From assembly GCF_000519185.1 (NCBI RefSeq), contig NZ_JAFA01000001.1, positions 372,001-436,000 of the forward strand: a DNA stretch of 64,000 nt. Direction: 5' to 3'. The DNA is from Paraburkholderia nodosa DSM 21604 (GTDB taxonomy: Bacteria; Pseudomonadota; Gammaproteobacteria; Burkholderiales; Burkholderiaceae). The notes under the pieces were generated by a model. The model was not told the origin of the DNA, ran no database searches, and saw nothing but the letters and a program-made list of their open reading frames with translations. The translations under genes were made by a program, and so were the position numbers. Shown here piece by piece: positions 45,681 to 55,208 of the stretch. Each line of letters starts with the position of its first letter. Position 1 is the first letter of the stretch.

Positions 45681-47030
45681 ATGAACGCACCTTTGCGGCA
45701 CCCAACCGAAGTCCAGCACGGCTACATGAGCGGCTTCGCCAACGAATTCGCGACCGAGGCGCTGGCGGGCGCGCTGCCCGCAGGCCAGAACTCGCCGCAG
45801 CGCTGCGCCTATGGCCTGTACGCCGAGCAGCTCTCCGGCACCGCGTTCACCGCGCCGCGCTCGCACAACCGCCGCACCTGGTTCTACCGGATCCGTCCGG
45901 GCGCCGTGCATCAGCCGTTTGTGCCGGTCACGGCGCGCCTCGATGTGAATGGCGCGCCGCGCCTCGTCGCCGATTTCGGCGACGTGCCGCCCACGCCGCC
46001 CAACCAGCTGCGCTGGGACGCGCTGCCCATGCCTACGGAACCCACCGATTTCATCGACGGCTGGGTGACGATGTCGGGCAACGGCTCGGCGGCCTCGATG
46101 AGCGGCTGCGCGATCCACCTGTACGCGGCGAACCGGCCGATGGTGGACCGCTTTTTCTACAACACCGACGGCGAGCTGCTGATCGTCCCGCAGCAAGGGC
46201 GTCTTGCCATCCGCACGGAGATGGGCCGGCTCAACGTCGAACCCTTCGAGATCGTCGTGATCCCGCGCGGCGTGCGCTTCACGGTGGATCTGCCCGATGG
46301 CGAAGCACGCGGCTATATCTGCGAGAACTTCGGCGCGCTCTTGCGTCTGCCGGATCTCGGCGTGATCGGCTCGAACGGCCTCGCGAATCCGCGCGACTTC
46401 CTCACGCCCGTCGCCGCGTATGAAGACCGCGAAGGCGAGTTCGAGCTCGTTACCAAGCTTAACGGCCAGCTCTGGCGCGCCGACATCGGCCACTCGCCGC
46501 TCGATGTGGTGGCGTGGCACGGCAACTACGCGCCCTACAAGTACGACCTGCGCCGCTTCAACACGATCGGCTCGATCAGCTACGACCACCCCGATCCTTC
46601 GATCTTCCTCGTGCTGCACGCGCCCACGGACACGCCGGGCGTCGACTCGATCGACTTCGTGATCTTCCCGCCGCGCTGGCTCGCGGCCGAGAACACGTTC
46701 CGCCCGCCCTGGTATCACCGCAACGTGGCGAGCGAGTTCATGGGCCTCGTGCACGGCGTGTACGACGCCAAGGCCGAAGGCTTCGTGCCGGGCGGCGCGA
46801 GCCTTCACAACTGCATGTCGGGTCACGGCCCGGATGCCGAGACCTTCGAAAAAGCCTCGCATGCCGACACCACGAAACCGCACAAGGTCGGCGACACGAT
46901 GGCGTTCATGTTCGAGACCCGCACGCTGATCCGCCCGACGCGCTACGCGCTCGAAACGAGCCAGTTGCAGGCGCATTACTACGAGTGCTGGCAAGGCCTC
47001 ACGAAACACTTCAATCCGGAGCAGCAATGA
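45681..47030 (+). CDS. hmgA: Homogentisate 1,2-dioxygenase
   Basis: HmgA cleaves the aromatic ring of homogentisate to maleylacetoacetate in tyrosine and phenylalanine breakdown. I chose the ATG at 45681, preceded by GGAGAG, giving 449 residues. Family segments include [15 protein letters not shown] at the N-terminus and the iron-ligand region near the C-terminus ([15 protein letters not shown]). Its stop overlaps the fahA start in an ATGA arrangement, so the genes are coupled. Confidence 0.97.
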   Translation: MNAPLRHPTEVQHGYMSGFANEFATEALAGALPAGQNSPQRCAYGLYAEQLSGTAFTAPRSHNRRTWFYRIRPGAVHQPFVPVTARLDVNGAPRLVADFGDVPPTPPNQLRWDALPMPTEPTDFIDGWVTMSGNGSAASMSGCAIHLYAANRPMVDRFFYNTDGELLIVPQQGRLAIRTEMGRLNVEPFEIVVIPRGVRFTVDLPDGEARGYICENFGALLRLPDLGVIGSNGLANPRDFLTPVAAYEDREGEFELVTKLNGQLWRADIGHSPLDVVAWHGNYAPYKYDLRRFNTIGSISYDHPDPSIFLVLHAPTDTPGVDSIDFVIFPPRWLAAENTFRPPWYHRNVASEFMGLVHGVYDAKAEGFVPGGASLHNCMSGHGPDAETFEKASHADTTKPHKVGDTMAFMFETRTLIRPTRYALETSQLQAHYYECWQGLTKHFNPEQQ

Positions 47031-48340
47031 ACAGCACCATGACGGACGAACTCAAGGCAACGCTCGACGCGAGGCGCAAGAGCTGGGTCGAGAGCGCGAA
47101 CGACGCGCAGTGCGACTTCCCGATCCAGAACCTGCCGTTCGGCGTGTTCAGCGATACCAGTAACGCAACGGCGCGTGTGGGCGTGGCGATCGGCGACCTC
47201 GTGGCCGACCTTGCGGTGCTGCACGAAGCCGGGCTGCTGCGTCTGCCCGCGGGCGCGCAGCAGGACGTCTTTGCGCGTGCCGCGCTGAACGACTTCATCG
47301 CGCTTGGCCGCGAGACGTGGCGCAGCGTGCGCGTGCAACTTTCGTCGCTGCTTGCGCGCGAAACGGCCGCGCTGCGCGACGACGCGGCGTTGCGCCAGCG
47401 CGCCTTCGTGAAGCTCGCCGACGCGAAGCTGCATCTGCCCGTGCAGATTCCGGGCTACACCGACTTCTACTCGTCGAAGGAGCACGCGACGAACGTCGGC
47501 TCGATGTTTCGCGATCCGAAGAATGCGCTGTTGCCGAACTGGTCCGAGATGCCGATCGGCTATAACGGCCGCGCTTCGTCGGTGGTGGTGAGCGGCACGC
47601 CGGTGCGCCGCCCGAACGGCCAGTTGAAGCTACCCGATCAGGATCGCCCGGTGTTCGGCGCGTGCCGCAAGCTCGATATCGAGCTGGAAACGGCCTTCAT
47701 CGTCGGGCGCGGCAATGCGCTCGGCGAGCCGATCGCGTGCGAAGACGCCGAGGACCACATCTTCGGCATGGTGCTGCTCAACGACTGGAGCGCGCGCGAC
47801 ATCCAGCAATGGGAGTACGTGCCGCTCGGGCCGTTCAACGCGAAGACCTTCGCTTCCACGATCTCGCCGTGGGTTGTGACGCTCGACGCGCTGGCGCCGT
47901 TCCGCGTCGCGCAGCCGGTGCAGGAACCGCAGCCGCTCGACTACCTGCGTCACGAGGGCGACCACGCGTTCGACATTTCGCTCGAAGTGCTGATGCGCCC
48001 CGATGGCGCGGCCGAGGCGACGACCATCGCGCGCACGAATTTCCGCCACATGTACTGGTCGATGGCGCAGCAACTCGCGCATCACACCGTGGCGGGTTGC
48101 AACACGCGCGTGGGCGACCTGATGGGTTCGGGCACGATCTCGGGCCCGACGCCGGACTCGTTCGGCAGCCTGCTCGAACTCACGTGGAACGCGAAGAATC
48201 CGCTCGAACTGAAGAGCGGCGGCACGCGCGGCTTCATCGAAGACGGCGACGAACTCACGCTCGCGGGCTGGTGCCAGGGCGATGGCTATCGCGTGGGCTT
48301 TGGTGCCTGCGTCGGCAAGATTCTCCCGGCTCTGAAGTAA
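47027..48340 (+). CDS. fahA: Fumarylacetoacetase
   Basis: FahA hydrolyses fumarylacetoacetate to fumarate and acetoacetate, completing the homogentisate pathway. The 437-residue product has an N-terminal SH3-like domain and the C-terminal FAH fold with [24 protein letters not shown] and NDWSARDIQ, which hold the metal ligands. A maleylacetoacetate isomerase is not in the window, so it must be elsewhere or the pathway may use another route. The gene ends at a strong terminator. Confidence 0.97.
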   Translation: MNSTMTDELKATLDARRKSWVESANDAQCDFPIQNLPFGVFSDTSNATARVGVAIGDLVADLAVLHEAGLLRLPAGAQQDVFARAALNDFIALGRETWRSVRVQLSSLLARETAALRDDAALRQRAFVKLADAKLHLPVQIPGYTDFYSSKEHATNVGSMFRDPKNALLPNWSEMPIGYNGRASSVVVSGTPVRRPNGQLKLPDQDRPVFGACRKLDIELETAFIVGRGNALGEPIACEDAEDHIFGMVLLNDWSARDIQQWEYVPLGPFNAKTFASTISPWVVTLDALAPFRVAQPVQEPQPLDYLRHEGDHAFDISLEVLMRPDGAAEATTIARTNFRHMYWSMAQQLAHHTVAGCNTRVGDLMGSGTISGPTPDSFGSLLELTWNAKNPLELKSGGTRGFIEDGDELTLAGWCQGDGYRVGFGACVGKILPALK

Positions 48341-48367
48341 CCACGCCTGGGACGCAGCAAGCAAAAT

Positions 48368-48402
48368 GGCCGATGCGCTTTGAGGGCGCATCGGCCGTTT
48401 TT
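48368..48402 (+). terminator. Terminator of fahA
   Basis: An 11-bp perfect stem GGCCGATGCGC/GCGCATCGGCC (48368-48378, 48386-48396) with a 7-nt loop leads to GTTTTT. It lies between the convergent fahA and MFS gene. Confidence 0.9.
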
Positions 48403-48416
48403 CGTTCGTGCTCGCG

Positions 48417-49574
48417 TTATGCGCGCGCTTGCGCCAAACCGCGCGAGCGCTCCCAGCGCAGTGCGCCGAGAAACACCAATGCGCCCGCAAACAGCACCCA
48501 CAGCATGGCGTCGCGGCCCGCGTGCTCCATCAGTGCGCCGGTGACGATCGGGCCGCCGAAGCTCGCCGCGCTCCACGCCGCGCTCACGAGCGCGCTCGCG
48601 GAAACGAGCGCGACGCCCTCGAAACGCTCGCCGCAGGCCACGATGGCGAGCGTATAAATGGAGCCCGCCGCCGCGCCCAGCACGAAGAGGAGCGGCCAGC
48701 GCAGCCAGGGCGTATCGACGACGAACGGCAACAGCGGCAGCAGCACCGCGACGATCACACCCATGAGCGCATGCACGCGCTCGCGGCCGAGCCGGTCGGC
48801 GAGCCAGCCGATGGGGAATTGCATGGTCGTGTCGCCGAGCAGCACGACCGAGGCGAACAGCACGGCCACCTCGGTGTCGATGCCGTGACCCATCGCGAAT
48901 AGCGGCAACAGCGACAGCGCGAGCGTATCGAACAGCGCGAAAAAGCCGGTGGCGACGATGAGCGCGGGCATTTTCGGCATCACGTGACGCCAGCTTCCGT
49001 GCGGCTCGTGCATGTCGGTTTGCTGCGGACTCGAGCGGATCGCCGCGAGCATCGGCAGCGCGATGAGAAAGAGCGCGCCGCAGATTGCGAAGCGCCACGC
49101 CGTATAGCCCGCGATCTGGCTCACGAGCACCGGACCCGACATCTGGAACAGCGTGAACGTGGTCGCGTAGATGCCCACCACGCGGCCGCGGTTCGAATCG
49201 TCGGCGAGTTCGTTGACCCAGGCTTCACCGATTGTGAAGAGCAGCATGAGCGCCGCGCCGCAGAGCATGCGCAGGAGCGCCCAGAGCCACAGGTTGGCGC
49301 TTGCCTGCATCAATGCGGTCGCGACGGCCACGGTCAGCACCGAGCCGACGATCACCTGGCGCGAGCCGAAGCGTGTGGAGATCCATGCCGTGAACGGCAC
49401 GACGGCGAGGCCCCCCAGCGCCTGGGCGGCAGTGAGCAGGCCGACGATGGCGGTCCCGTAGCCGGCGTCGGTAAGGGCGAGGGCAGTGAGCGGAAGCGTC
49501 GCGCCGGAGCCGAGGCCGACCACGGCCACGCTCAGGATCAGCGCGAGAAAGTCGCGGGTGAGGACGGTTTTCAT
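48417..49574 (-). CDS. MFS transporter (YcaD-like)
   Basis: A 385-residue inner membrane protein with about 12 hydrophobic helices of the major facilitator superfamily. It resembles the YcaD/sugar-efflux branch by length and lack of long loops. The substrate is not readable. It is convergent with fahA and followed upstream by a second, unrelated MFS gene on the same strand. Confidence 0.88.
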   Translation of the reverse strand: MKTVLTRDFLALILSVAVVGLGSGATLPLTALALTDAGYGTAIVGLLTAAQALGGLAVVPFTAWISTRFGSRQVIVGSVLTVAVATALMQASANLWLWALLRMLCGAALMLLFTIGEAWVNELADDSNRGRVVGIYATTFTLFQMSGPVLVSQIAGYTAWRFAICGALFLIALPMLAAIRSSPQQTDMHEPHGSWRHVMPKMPALIVATGFFALFDTLALSLLPLFAMGHGIDTEVAVLFASVVLLGDTTMQFPIGWLADRLGRERVHALMGVIVAVLLPLLPFVVDTPWLRWPLLFVLGAAAGSIYTLAIVACGERFEGVALVSASALVSAAWSAASFGGPIVTGALMEHAGRDAMLWVLFAGALVFLGALRWERSRGLAQARA

Positions 49575-49686
49575 CGGGCGAGATGCTACTACGTGCGCAC
49601 GAAAATCGCGGCGCAGGCGTGTCTCAGGTTGAGCACGCGCGACTCAGTGCAATACGAGCCCGCCCGTGCCCGCATCGAGAAAAGCA

Positions 49687-50871
49687 TCACGCGCAGGAAG
49701 TCGGCCCGGATACCGCCACGCGACGGCGCGCGCGCCGGTCGATCTGCGCCGAAACCAGCGTGAGCCCAAGCGCCGCGAACGCGGTGACCACGCCCACCCA
49801 CGGCAGCGCCGTGAGCGGCGCGCCCGCGCTGATCGCCACGCCCCCAATCCAGGCGCCGCCTGCATTGCCGAGATTGAACGCGCCCTGGTTGAGCGTGGAG
49901 GCGAGGTTGGGCGCGTCGCTCGCGCGGTTGACGATCAGTATCTGCAACGGCGGCACGATCGCGAACGCGAGAATGCCCCACACGAAGATCGTCGCCATGG
50001 CCGCGATGGGGTCGTGCATCGTCAGCGAAAACACGGCGAGCACCACGGCGATCATGGCGAGGAACGTGAGCAGCGAGCGCATGAGCTTCCAGTCGGCGAG
50101 CTTGCCGCCCAGCGTGCTGCCTACCGTGAGCCCAAGGCCGAACAGCAGCAGCACGAACGTGACTTCATGCGGCGAGAAACCGGTCACGTCTTCGAGAATC
50201 GGGGTGATGTAGGTGAACACCGCGAAGAGGCTGGCCGAGGCCAGCACGCTCATGCCGAGCACCATGAGAACCTGCGGGTTCTTCAGCACGCCGAACTCAT
50301 GCACGAGGCTCGCCTTCTGCATTTCGATCTTCGCGGGCAGGCACACCTGCAGCGCCGCCGCCGCGAGGATGCCGATGGCCGTCACGGCCCAGAACGTCGT
50401 GCGCCAGCCGGCGATCTGGCCGAGCGCCGTGCCGAGCGGCACGCCCAGTACGTTGGCGAGCGTCAAGCCCGTGAACATCAGCGCGATGGCCTGGGCGCGG
50501 CGGTTCGGCGCCACGAGGCCAGCCGCGACCACCGAGCCGATGCCGAAGAACGCGCCGTGGCAGAACGCGGTGACGATGCGCGCGGCCATCAGGATCGAGT
50601 AGTTCGGGGCGAGCGCACACAACAGGTTGCCGACGATGAAGATGCCGATCAGGCGCATGAGCGCCTGCTTGCGCGGCACATTGGCGATGGCGATGGCGAC
50701 GATGGGCGCGCCGATCGTCACGCCGAGCGCGTAGGCCGAGACGAGCATGCCCGCGGCCGGGATCGAGACGCTCAGGTCGCGCGCGACGTCGGGCAGCAGG
50801 CCCATGATGACGAATTCGGTGGTACCGATACCAAAGGCGGCTACGGCAAGGGCGAGAAGAGGCAAGGGCAT
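49687..50871 (-). CDS. MFS transporter of the DHA1 (AraJ-like) family
   Basis: A 394-residue MFS protein with the DHA1-type opening GIGTTEFVIMGLLPDVA near residues 14-30 and about 12 membrane helices. I chose the ATG at 50871, where the family's MPLPLLALA begins; a longer frame to 50982 is rejected. The family includes arabinose/drug exporters. The substrate cannot be assigned. It lies 112 bp upstream of the other MFS gene on the minus strand. Confidence 0.9.
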   Translation of the reverse strand: MPLPLLALAVAAFGIGTTEFVIMGLLPDVARDLSVSIPAAGMLVSAYALGVTIGAPIVAIAIANVPRKQALMRLIGIFIVGNLLCALAPNYSILMAARIVTAFCHGAFFGIGSVVAAGLVAPNRRAQAIALMFTGLTLANVLGVPLGTALGQIAGWRTTFWAVTAIGILAAAALQVCLPAKIEMQKASLVHEFGVLKNPQVLMVLGMSVLASASLFAVFTYITPILEDVTGFSPHEVTFVLLLFGLGLTVGSTLGGKLADWKLMRSLLTFLAMIAVVLAVFSLTMHDPIAAMATIFVWGILAFAIVPPLQILIVNRASDAPNLASTLNQGAFNLGNAGGAWIGGVAISAGAPLTALPWVGVVTAFAALGLTLVSAQIDRRARRRVAVSGPTSCA

Positions 50872-51221
50872 GGCGTGTGGTCGGCGCAGGACGGCGGCGG
50901 GCCTTAAGCGCGAAGCCGTTTTATTTAAGTCAACGCGGAATTGTACTGAAACCTGACACAACGCATACGGCACGCTTTTCAATGCTGTTGGGAAAACAAC
51001 AGCTTTTATTGCCGGCCCCTGTTCACCGTTCCTTCACATTTCTTGACGATTTCTACAGGTTACGTGCATGGCGCAACGCGCTCGCGGGCAGCACGATACC
51101 CACACGATCCAACGAGCAAAACAGTCCGCCATCCGGTCCGCCCGCCGGCGGGCACCGCCCTCGCGTCGTCCGTCCCGCGCATGACGGAACCGAACTTGCG
51201 CAACCCTCCTGGAGCGATGAC
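50872..51221. other. Intergenic region between MFS gene and DUF4148 gene
   Basis: A 350-bp region with no gene seen. It holds the MFS promoter on one side and a GGAG site before DUF4148 on the other. A terminator-like hairpin at 50984-51010 on the plus strand has no gene upstream of it. Confidence 0.5.
50984..51010 (+). terminator. Orphan terminator-like hairpin
   Basis: A 7-bp stem GCTGTTG/CAACAGC with a GGAAAA loop (50984-51003) is followed by TTTTATT. No plus-strand gene precedes it, so it could end a small RNA or attenuate the DUF4148 leader. Confidence 0.55.
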
Positions 51222-51491
51222 ATGAACACGATGACCGCAGTACGCATCGTGGTGGCCGCAGCGGCCGCCTTATTCGCAGGTAGCGCACTGGCGCAATCGC
51301 AGAGCGACGACCCGACGCAACAGGCCGGCATGCCGCCGGCTGCGCAGGACGTGGGCGGCTCACCGATGTCGACAGGCGCTTCGGGCGCGCCGATGGCGCT
51401 CACGCACGCGCAGGTCTATCAGGACCTGGTGCGCTCCGAGCAATCGGGTCAGCAAAAGGCGCTGAGCGAAGGGCTCTATCACGGTAACTGA
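51222..51491 (+). CDS. DUF4148 domain periplasmic protein
   Basis: An 89-residue exported protein of the DUF4148 family, a Burkholderiaceae-expanded group of unknown function. Residues 1-25 are a signal peptide ending AQS; the conserved segment LTHAQVYQDLVRSEQSGQQ is near residues 59-77. A GGAG site precedes the ATG at 51222. It faces the end of the convergent TPR-type regulator gene. Confidence 0.85.
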   Translation: MNTMTAVRIVVAAAAALFAGSALAQSQSDDPTQQAGMPPAAQDVGGSPMSTGASGAPMALTHAQVYQDLVRSEQSGQQKALSEGLYHGN

Positions 51492-51568
51492 GACGGCAAC
51501 GAGTAGACAGGAAAGACCCAGCTATCAGGACGGCGACCCGACGCGCTCTCGCAATCTGCGCCAGGCGC

Positions 51569-53386
51569 TCAGCGTGTCGGGCCGCCGCCAATATGTTTTT
51601 CGATGCGCCGCATGCGCCCCGTCGGACGCCAGGGCGCGAACCATGGATTCGTGCGCAACTCGCATAGCCGCGAACTGCGCTCGGCCAGCGCCGTTTCGAG
51701 CCAGCGGAACATGTCGTCGGGCTGCGCCAAGCGCGCGTAGGCCTCGGCGATGAGCAGCGGCGAGGTGTACCGGGCCCGCCGCCGCGTGAGCAGGTCCTCC
51801 AGATACCAGCGCAGCACCGCGTCATAGCCGCCCGTTTCCCAGCGAGCGCGAATGATGGTCGCGCGCGCTTGCTGGTTGCAGCGTTCGAGCGCCTCCACGG
51901 TGGCATCCACGGCCTGCGCGTAGAGCTTTTTCACTTCGAACGCGGTAGCGAGCAACTGATAGACGAGCGGCGGATGGTCCATGTGCCCCGGCGCGAGATA
52001 TTCGCTGACGACTTCCGCATGCCTGCCGGACATCACCATGCCGAACGCGCGCGACCCCTGGAACGCCAGCGGATCGATGCGCTCGGCGCGCTCCATCGCG
52101 GCGTCGCCTTCCGCGCGGCGTCCCGCCGCCACCAGCATGCGCGCATAGAGCCGATGCGCCTCCGGGTAACTCGGATTGCGCCGCAGGGCTGCCTTGAAGC
52201 CGGCCTCGGCCTGGTCCCAGTCCCAGTCGTAAAAGTAACGCACGGCCGCGAGCGCGTGATGCGCCTCGGGCAGGTCCGGGTCGAGTTCGAGCGCGCTTTC
52301 GGCAAGCGAGCGCGCGACCGGCCAGCCGTCGTCGGGCGCGACGAAGCCGTGCACCACCGTCGATCCGTAGTAGTTCGAAAGGCCCGTGTAGCCGAGCGCA
52401 TAGCTCGGGTCGTGCTCGAGCGCGGCCTCGAAGTAGGTGCGGCTGCGCACGAAGTCTTCGCCGTCGATGCCGTGATGCGCGCAAAAGCCCGCTTCGAAGT
52501 GCACGCGGCGATACCAGAAGAAACGCCCGCGCACATACGCGTCGTGCGCGGCGGGATCGACGGGCAGGCGCCGCTCGAGGCGCGTGCGCTGCTGCTCGGA
52601 AAGCGTCGACGCCAGGTTCTCGGCGAGCGCCGCGACCGCTTCCTTGAGGATGTCGAGTGCGCCTTGCGTGGCGCTTTCGTGCGCGCGACTCCAGATCTGC
52701 GCTTCGTCGGCGCAGCGGATCAGACGCGTGAGGATGCGGGTTTGCTGCCCCGCGCGCGTGAGCGAGCCTTCGAGCACGTAGTCGAGCTTCAACTCGCGCG
52801 CGATCTCGCCGATGCTCTTTTGCGTCGCGCGGTAGCACGCTGCCGTGGTGCGCGCGATCGTGAGCAGGCGCTCCGGGTTGAGCGCGCCGAGCGTGACCGA
52901 GATCTCGTCGGCGAGCGCGCTGCACAGGCTGTCCTGGCTCGCGTCGCCTGTGTGGTTGGCGAACGGCAGCACCAGCATGCGTACGGCGGCCAGCGTGTGC
53001 TCGCTCTCGCGCGACGCGTGCGGGTCGCGCGCGGCAGCCGGCGCATCGTGAGCGTCGGCGCGTGGAGGCAGGATACCGTCGAACCGGTAGCCCTTACCCT
53101 TTACCGTGATGAGGTGACGCGGAGTGGCGGGGTCGTCGGCGAGCGCGATGCGGATCTTGCGGATCGCCGTGTTCAGGCCGTTGTCGGTGTCGCGAAAGGG
53201 GTTGCCGGCCCACAGCCGGTCGACGATGTCCGCGCGCGAGATCAGTTCGCCGCGGCGCGAGGCAAGCAGGATCAGGAGATCCATGGGCAACCGCTCCAGC
53301 TTGACCGCAGTACCTTCTCGGCGCAACTGGTACCGCTCGACGTCGAGTTCGAAGTCCGCGAAGCGGATGATTCGATCCGTCGGCAT
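51569..53386 (-). CDS. OmpR/PhoB-type winged-helix regulator with TPR domain
   Basis: A 605-residue protein. Residues 1-100 form an OmpR/PhoB-type winged helix (RLWAGNPFRDTDNGLNTAIRKIR region); about 130-250 resembles the TolB-like/FlgO-like domain (MLVLPFANHTGD); the C-terminal half (about 280-600) is TPR-like. Unlike CadC-type sensors it shows no membrane segment, so it is cytoplasmic. The ribosome site GGGAGAGACC precedes the ATG at 53386. It is close to the DUF4148 gene, but target and signal are unknown. Confidence 0.87.
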   Translation of the reverse strand: MPTDRIIRFADFELDVERYQLRREGTAVKLERLPMDLLILLASRRGELISRADIVDRLWAGNPFRDTDNGLNTAIRKIRIALADDPATPRHLITVKGKGYRFDGILPPRADAHDAPAAARDPHASRESEHTLAAVRMLVLPFANHTGDASQDSLCSALADEISVTLGALNPERLLTIARTTAACYRATQKSIGEIARELKLDYVLEGSLTRAGQQTRILTRLIRCADEAQIWSRAHESATQGALDILKEAVAALAENLASTLSEQQRTRLERRLPVDPAAHDAYVRGRFFWYRRVHFEAGFCAHHGIDGEDFVRSRTYFEAALEHDPSYALGYTGLSNYYGSTVVHGFVAPDDGWPVARSLAESALELDPDLPEAHHALAAVRYFYDWDWDQAEAGFKAALRRNPSYPEAHRLYARMLVAAGRRAEGDAAMERAERIDPLAFQGSRAFGMVMSGRHAEVVSEYLAPGHMDHPPLVYQLLATAFEVKKLYAQAVDATVEALERCNQQARATIIRARWETGGYDAVLRWYLEDLLTRRRARYTSPLLIAEAYARLAQPDDMFRWLETALAERSSRLCELRTNPWFAPWRPTGRMRRIEKHIGGGPTR

Positions 53387-53638
53387 CAGGTCTCTCCCGT
53401 GATGCGGCATCAGGGAAGGGGGCGCCGGGGCGGTTCGTCTGAAGATTGCCGTTAGACGCAGGCGTACTCAGCGTCATGACACATGGCGGCAGGGGCGGGG
53501 GCAGCGGCGCGGATCAATTTCAATGTAGTGGGTCGCGCGCGCGCCTTCAAGCGTCAAGCGCTGCGCACGGTGGCCATCTAGAAGTCGATCGGCTCAATCG
53601 ACCGTCGCGAGGTTCGCGTGCGATTTTCGTCTAGCTGA

Positions 53639-54448
53639 CTACGGTTCGCGTGGATCGAGCGGTTCACCGTGACGGCCCGCGCCGGCCGCGAAGCGCCCCG
53701 CGAGCGCGAGCCCTTCGTCGAGCACCGCGCGATAGCCGAGCGCGCCTTCGCGGCGCAACGCCTCGGCGGTGTCGGGCAGCATGCTGTGCTCGAGCGCCGA
53801 GCGGCGGTCCGCGAGCAACGCCGCCTGCGGCAGCGCTGCGAGTTGCGCGGCCAGTTGCCCGGCGGCCTCGCGCGCGCCGCCTTTTGCGACCACACGATTG
53901 GCGAGGCCGAATGCGAGGGCTTCCTGCGCATCGACGGCGCGCCCCGTGAGGATCAGATCGAGTGCGCGCGACAGGCCGATCAGGCGCGGCAGGCGCACCG
54001 TGCCGCCGTCGATGAGCGGCACGCCCACGCGGCGGCAGAACACGCCGAGCACCGCGTCTTCTTCGACCACGCGCAGGTCACATAGCAGCGCGAGTTCGAG
54101 CCCGCCCGCTACGGCATAGCCAGAAATCGCCGCGATCACGGGTTTGCTGAGCGACATGCGCGTGGGGCCGAGCGGGCCTGGGCCGCCGCCGTCGGCGTGG
54201 ATTTCATTGCGGCGTTCGGGGTCGGCGAGCGCGGTGAGATCCGCGCCCGCGCAGAAGGTGCCGCCCGCGCCGTACAGTACGCCCGCGAGCCACGCGGGAT
54301 TTTCTTCGAAGCGCGTAAAGGCGGCAGCGAGTGCGTTCGCCACGGGTCTGTCGATGGCGTTGCGCTGCGCGGGGCGGTCGAGCACGAGAATTGCTACACG
54401 TTCCTGGGCTTCGATGCGGACATGCTCGCCGAAGGTTTCAATCGTCAT
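53639..54448 (-). CDS. Enoyl-CoA hydratase/isomerase family protein
   Basis: A 269-residue crotonase-fold protein. The oxyanion-hole segments are present: AGADL near 66-72 and the second in AISGYAVAGGLELAL near 107-121. The first catalytic glutamate position, corresponding to Glu144 in the rat hydratase, is not at the usual place, so dehydratase or isomerase activity cannot be told from sequence. It stands alone. Confidence 0.85.
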   Translation of the reverse strand: MTIETFGEHVRIEAQERVAILVLDRPAQRNAIDRPVANALAAAFTRFEENPAWLAGVLYGAGGTFCAGADLTALADPERRNEIHADGGGPGPLGPTRMSLSKPVIAAISGYAVAGGLELALLCDLRVVEEDAVLGVFCRRVGVPLIDGGTVRLPRLIGLSRALDLILTGRAVDAQEALAFGLANRVVAKGGAREAAGQLAAQLAALPQAALLADRRSALEHSMLPDTAEALRREGALGYRAVLDEGLALAGRFAAGAGRHGEPLDPREP

Positions 54449-54551
54449 GTGTCAGTCCTCGATGCGCCCCGCATTCGTCATAAAAATTTAATGGCTCATC
54501 CGTAGCTTAGGCCGGTTTCATTTCCTGAACTACGTTTTCCCCACCGCACGC

Positions 54552-55097
54552 ATGCAATCGACGTCCATGTCCAGCATCACCTCCGTTTCGGATTCCTCGC
54601 CGTATCCCGTTTGTGGGCCCTTGTGGACCGTCCCGTTGCCCGACCACGACGCGTATGACCATGTGCGCTTCAAGCGCGTCTTCACGACCGACGGCACGCG
54701 CCACGTCGTCGTGATCGTCGATCTGCACAGGCTGCTTCTCTGCGCCGACCGCGACGACACCGACTATGTGCTCAAGCCCGTCGAAGACTGGCATAGCGGC
54801 AAGATTCGCGGCATTCGCGAGTTTCTCGATCCGGACAACGAGCGCGTGCCGCAGATGCCCTATGTGACGATCAGCAAACGCCGCGTGGCGGGGCTGGCCG
54901 GATGGTTCGGACTCGCGCACGAGGGCGTGGTGGCGTTTCGCAATGGCCAGCATCGCGCGCGCTACCTCGCGTGGGCGGGGGCATTGTGGCTACCCGTGGA
55001 AGTGCACGAGCGCGAAGCGGCATTGCTGCGCGAGCTGTGCGGCGCGGGCGACGTGGGCGTTCTGGTTCCGGTCGACGGCAGCTCGCCCCGGCTTTGA
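54552..55097 (+). CDS. Plasmid fertility inhibition factor (FiwA)-like protein
   Basis: A 181-residue protein of uncertain function (176 if it starts at the ATG at 54567). The centre shows a run KISKRRVAGLAGWFGL-like segment then EGVVAFRNGQHRARYLAW, which resembles the family annotated as plasmid fertility inhibition factor, related to a protein of IncP plasmids. It is on the chromosome with no plasmid genes nearby. I assign the family from general resemblance only. Confidence 0.5.
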   Translation: MQSTSMSSITSVSDSSPYPVCGPLWTVPLPDHDAYDHVRFKRVFTTDGTRHVVVIVDLHRLLLCADRDDTDYVLKPVEDWHSGKIRGIREFLDPDNERVPQMPYVTISKRRVAGLAGWFGLAHEGVVAFRNGQHRARYLAWAGALWLPVEVHEREAALLRELCGAGDVGVLVPVDGSSPRL

Positions 55098-55208
55098 TGC
55101 GCCGTCGCCGCGAACGGCATGTTCGCTAACGGCGCGCTCGCTTGCCGGCATGTTCTCAAACAAGCGGGCGCACGCGCGACGCACATACTACGCGCGCCCG
55201 ATGTGGGC

